Positions 20,830 to 23,295 of a stretch of DNA of 23,295 bases are shown piece after piece. Position numbers and translations under genes: made by a program. Every line of letters starts with the position of its first letter. Within the stretch, counting starts at the first letter, position 1. The notes under the pieces are model-generated. The model worked only from the letters and a program-made list of their open reading frames with translations. It was not told where the DNA came from and searched no databases. The DNA comes from Sphacelaria rigidula (Eukaryota > Phaeophyceae > Sphacelariales), in the NCBI GenBank assembly GCA_964200075.2, contig CAXNAA020000267.1:1-23295 (forward strand), written 5' to 3'.

Positions 20830-21540
20830 TTCTACCGTGTAGCACTACTGCTGCATTTCTTACCGCTCGGCGTTCTTATTGTACTCTTCATTTCCTTCTT
20901 TTGTGTATTCGGCTTATGTTTGTACACCACTGCCCGCTTTAGGGCTGCTGCAGTGTTCTGAGGAAGGTGCGTGGTGATCAGGTGTTTCTCACGCACATCG
21001 GCTCCGATCATTGAGCGTGCTTCGACGGTACGATACGGGTGGTGTTCGTTGGGTCGTGATTTCTTTGTAGCGACATCCGTATACCGCTGCATGCGTCGGC
21101 GCTACGTACAGCATTTGAGGACGTTGCCGGGTGGTTAGGTATTTTTGTCGAAGTCTTTCCTTTAGTGATGAAGATGGATTCTGCTCTCGTGGTCATTGGT
21201 TTCCTTTCACGCACATTGACTGCGTTTATTTTTCGATGCGTCCGTGTACCAGTGTCCGCTTGTACTTCACAGTTTCTCTACATCTGCGAGACGTTGCACA
21301 ATCATTGGTTTTCCTTCTGTTGAAGCAAAATACCCACATGGATATGGCGGTTTCGGCTGCGTTGCTTCTCCCTCCACCGTTTTGTTATTTTTCACTCTTG
21401 GTACTCGCCGTGGCGCGGGCGGGTAGCGTTTCTGTTGCGTTATTCAGCTTTTGTACCGTGTGTATACACCGTTTTTTCTCTTGCATTTCTTGCCGTGCGG
21501 GACATTATTAGAACATTGTTGTGTTATGTAGAAGAATGCC
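20830..21540 (+). repeat. Diverged dispersed repeat, copies B
   Basis: Sequence blocks of 181-640 recur here in shuffled order: CATTTCTTACCGCTCGGC (20850), GTTTCTCACGCAC (20983), ATACGGGTGGTGTTCG (21035), GTCATTGGTTTCCTTTCACG (21191) and CTTGCATTTCTTGCCGTG (21481). The region is T-rich on this strand and encodes hydrophobic chance peptides. Some blocks repeat within it about 110 or 218 bp apart, suggesting a decayed tandem array. Confidence 0.4.
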
Positions 21541-21544
21541 AAGC

Positions 21545-22516
21545 TCCCACGGAAGACAGACGATCACGAACGCTGTGTCGGTGCTCTGGTTAGAAAGTAT
21601 GTACTTGTGGATCTAGTGTAAATGTAGTCGGAAAGCCTGGACTTCTAAATGCAGTTGGAAAGTCTGGATTTGTGACGTCGTGTGGAGCACACGCAGGTCA
21701 GTACTGTAGTCCTAGATGTCAAGATTTACACAGCATAAATGTCCCCACCACAGGTGGGGCCTAAGGCGATCGATGCCTAGTACTACCGCATAGCCTTCTT
21801 TCAGTGTTGCGCCGTAGTCTGTGCCCATCTTCATATCGTTTGCCGACAACTTAAGTATTTCACCTTGGCTTGGACGAGTTGATTTCCGGAGCGTGTTTCA
21901 GGGTCAATCCCGCTATCTGGGGAGCTTCAAAGATGTTTATCTAATAACGATACGTGGGCCTCCCACGTGAAGGGACACGCTACCAAGCCGCCATCCGGGT
22001 GCACTAGTCGGCCGCTGCGTGGTGGGAAAGTTGTAAATGTGAGGATCACCGTCCTCTGGGACAACCACAGGCCCGACGCCATGCCGAGCCGTACGCGCTT
22101 GATCTCGTGTCCGCCGTTTTGTATCCCAAAAATCGTTTTTTCCACCTCAGAGCGCTTCATATGGCAAACGAAGATAAAGATATGGTAAACTACTGCCTTT
22201 TTGGGCCTTCTGCGTTATTTCATGTCCTAAATTATGGCTAGAAAATTATAGGCCGATTTTAGCACCTTGGAATGACTTACTCTGCTCATTGTGGCGGTTG
22301 CAGAAAAATGTTTGCGTTTTCCGGTGGCCGCAGTTTTTTCGTTGGCCGAACTTGCATTTTTCTCGGAGACCGCTCATTTCCCTGGGAGACCGGTCAAGTC
22401 GCTACGAGTCTGAAATTTGACCGTGGACTGCTAATTCGTGGTTCTTTGTCCGAATTATGTCGATCAAAGGGGGCTTATTTATGGGCATTACAGTCGCCCG
22501 TGTCATGGGCGTTGAG
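21545..22516. other. No gene seen
   Basis: Short frames on both strands without motif. Around 22310-22400 several near-copies of GGCCGNANTT with T-runs occur, possibly the remains of another repeat. Confidence 0.3.
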
Positions 22517-22644
22517 GTACTCATGATCTTGCATGCCGTAGTCACAAGACCATTGACCTCGCATCTCTGCACAGCTGGGACGGAGCACGCCGAGTTTTCG
22601 CCGGATCGGCCTCGCGGTCACCGAGTGCGAAGCGCCGTGATGCG
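22517..22644 (+). repeat. Direct repeat, copy 1
   Basis: Starts GTACTCATGATCTTGCATG and ends near GAAGCGCCGTG. It matches 23167-23295 on the same strand, exactly 650 bp downstream, with about ten differences in the first 90 bases by eye and weaker similarity after that. Confidence 0.9.
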
Positions 22645-23166
22645 TTCGGCGAGTAGAATGAAGGGTCAGCTGCATTCGGCCACGATTGCTCGGCCCGAAG
22701 CGTGCTGATTGTCTTCGCATTTGATGACAACCTACAATGAGTTGCTTCATTTTCTGGTATCACTACTTCCAGAGACAGCCACGGTTTACACACTGCCTCA
22801 TGGGTGTCTCAGCAGACCATGGGCGTTGGGGGGTGCCTACACTCTGGGCAAAGTTTCTCCCGGCCCCGTCAGCTGCGAATATCACTGAACGCGTGACGGT
22901 GCGTTGCAACTTCTATGCACCTGACTTGGTCGGGAGCCACCCGCGCCGCGCTTGGTCTTTGTGCTCCTTAAGGCGTATCCCGAGCAGCTGGATGAGCATT
23001 CGCGTTTTGCGGTGGTGGGGTTGTGACACAAGCTCGCATTCGCTGATGTGTTTTGCTTTTCGACTCGTATCATGAGCTATTCGTAGGACACCTGGCCGTG
23101 TAGATTGTGTAGCTCGGCCAGATCAGTGGATGTCATGTGGTGATGGAGGGGGTAGGGGTGAGGTGT
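22645..23166. other. Spacer between direct repeats, no gene seen
   Basis: Open frames on both strands with no recognisable protein. It may be the interior of an element flanked by direct repeats or simply one period of a larger tandem repeat. Confidence 0.3.
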
Positions 23167-23295
23167 GTACTCATGATCTTGCATGCTGTAGTCATAAGAC
23201 CGCTGACCTCGCATCCCTACAAAGCCAGGACGGAGCACGCCGGGTTTTCGCCGGACCAGGCTCGCAATTGATCACCAAGCTCGAAGCGCCGTGGT
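23167..23295 (+). repeat. Direct repeat, copy 2 (cut by window end)
   Basis: Second copy of the 22517-22644 sequence, starting with the same GTACTCATGATCTTGCATG. It runs to the last base of the window, so its full length is unknown. Confidence 0.9.

Overview
The window looks like nuclear DNA of a eukaryote, most probably a coccidian apicomplexan (Toxoplasma/Sarcocystis group). The base composition is balanced and coding is sparse. The best-supported genes are split by GT-AG introns of tens to hundreds of bases, with pyrimidine-rich acceptors. A TGAGACG element, a known promoter motif of Toxoplasma, lies 5' of one gene, and two degenerate tandem segments read as rhoptry-kinase-like (ROP) sequence. 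There are no bacterial operons, Shine-Dalgarno sites, rRNA genes or CRISPR arrays. The taxon is an inference; nothing here proves a species.

Layout. 1-1550: G-rich tracts and a diverged repeat, no convincing gene. 1552-3640 (minus): a three-exon gene for a basic, then Ser/Gly-rich, protein of unknown function. 4021-4027: the TGAGACG element. 4981-5315: an old foldback element. 6099-6193: a degenerate tRNA-like unit with A and B boxes and a T8 run. 7490-8353 and 8890-9715 (minus): two diverged tandem copies of a secreted kinase-like pseudogene. 10494-10663 (plus): a possible terminal exon with one membrane segment. 11568-13954 (minus): a gene of at least six exons, largely invisible to a search for ATG-started reading frames because its best exons are internal. 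One of its introns holds a 406-bp foldback (MITE-like) element.

14521-15830: a minisatellite of 42-bp units, each able to form a hairpin, split in two by about 430 bp that contains another foldback. 15840-20800: mostly unassigned, with a signal-peptide-like frame near 18.6 kb and an exon-like frame at 19.73-19.95 kb. 20830-21540: further copies of the repeat seen at 181-640. 22517-22644 and 23167-23295: a direct repeat pair 650 bp apart, the second copy cut by the window end.

The two real genes lie on the minus strand, are unrelated to each other and show no sign of working together. The rest is a repeat-rich, gene-poor landscape shaped by foldback elements, a satellite and decayed members of a secreted kinase-like family. 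I did not find a clearly new functional system. The strongest leads are the hidden multi-exon gene with its intronic MITE, the hairpin minisatellite, and the tandem ROP-like relics.
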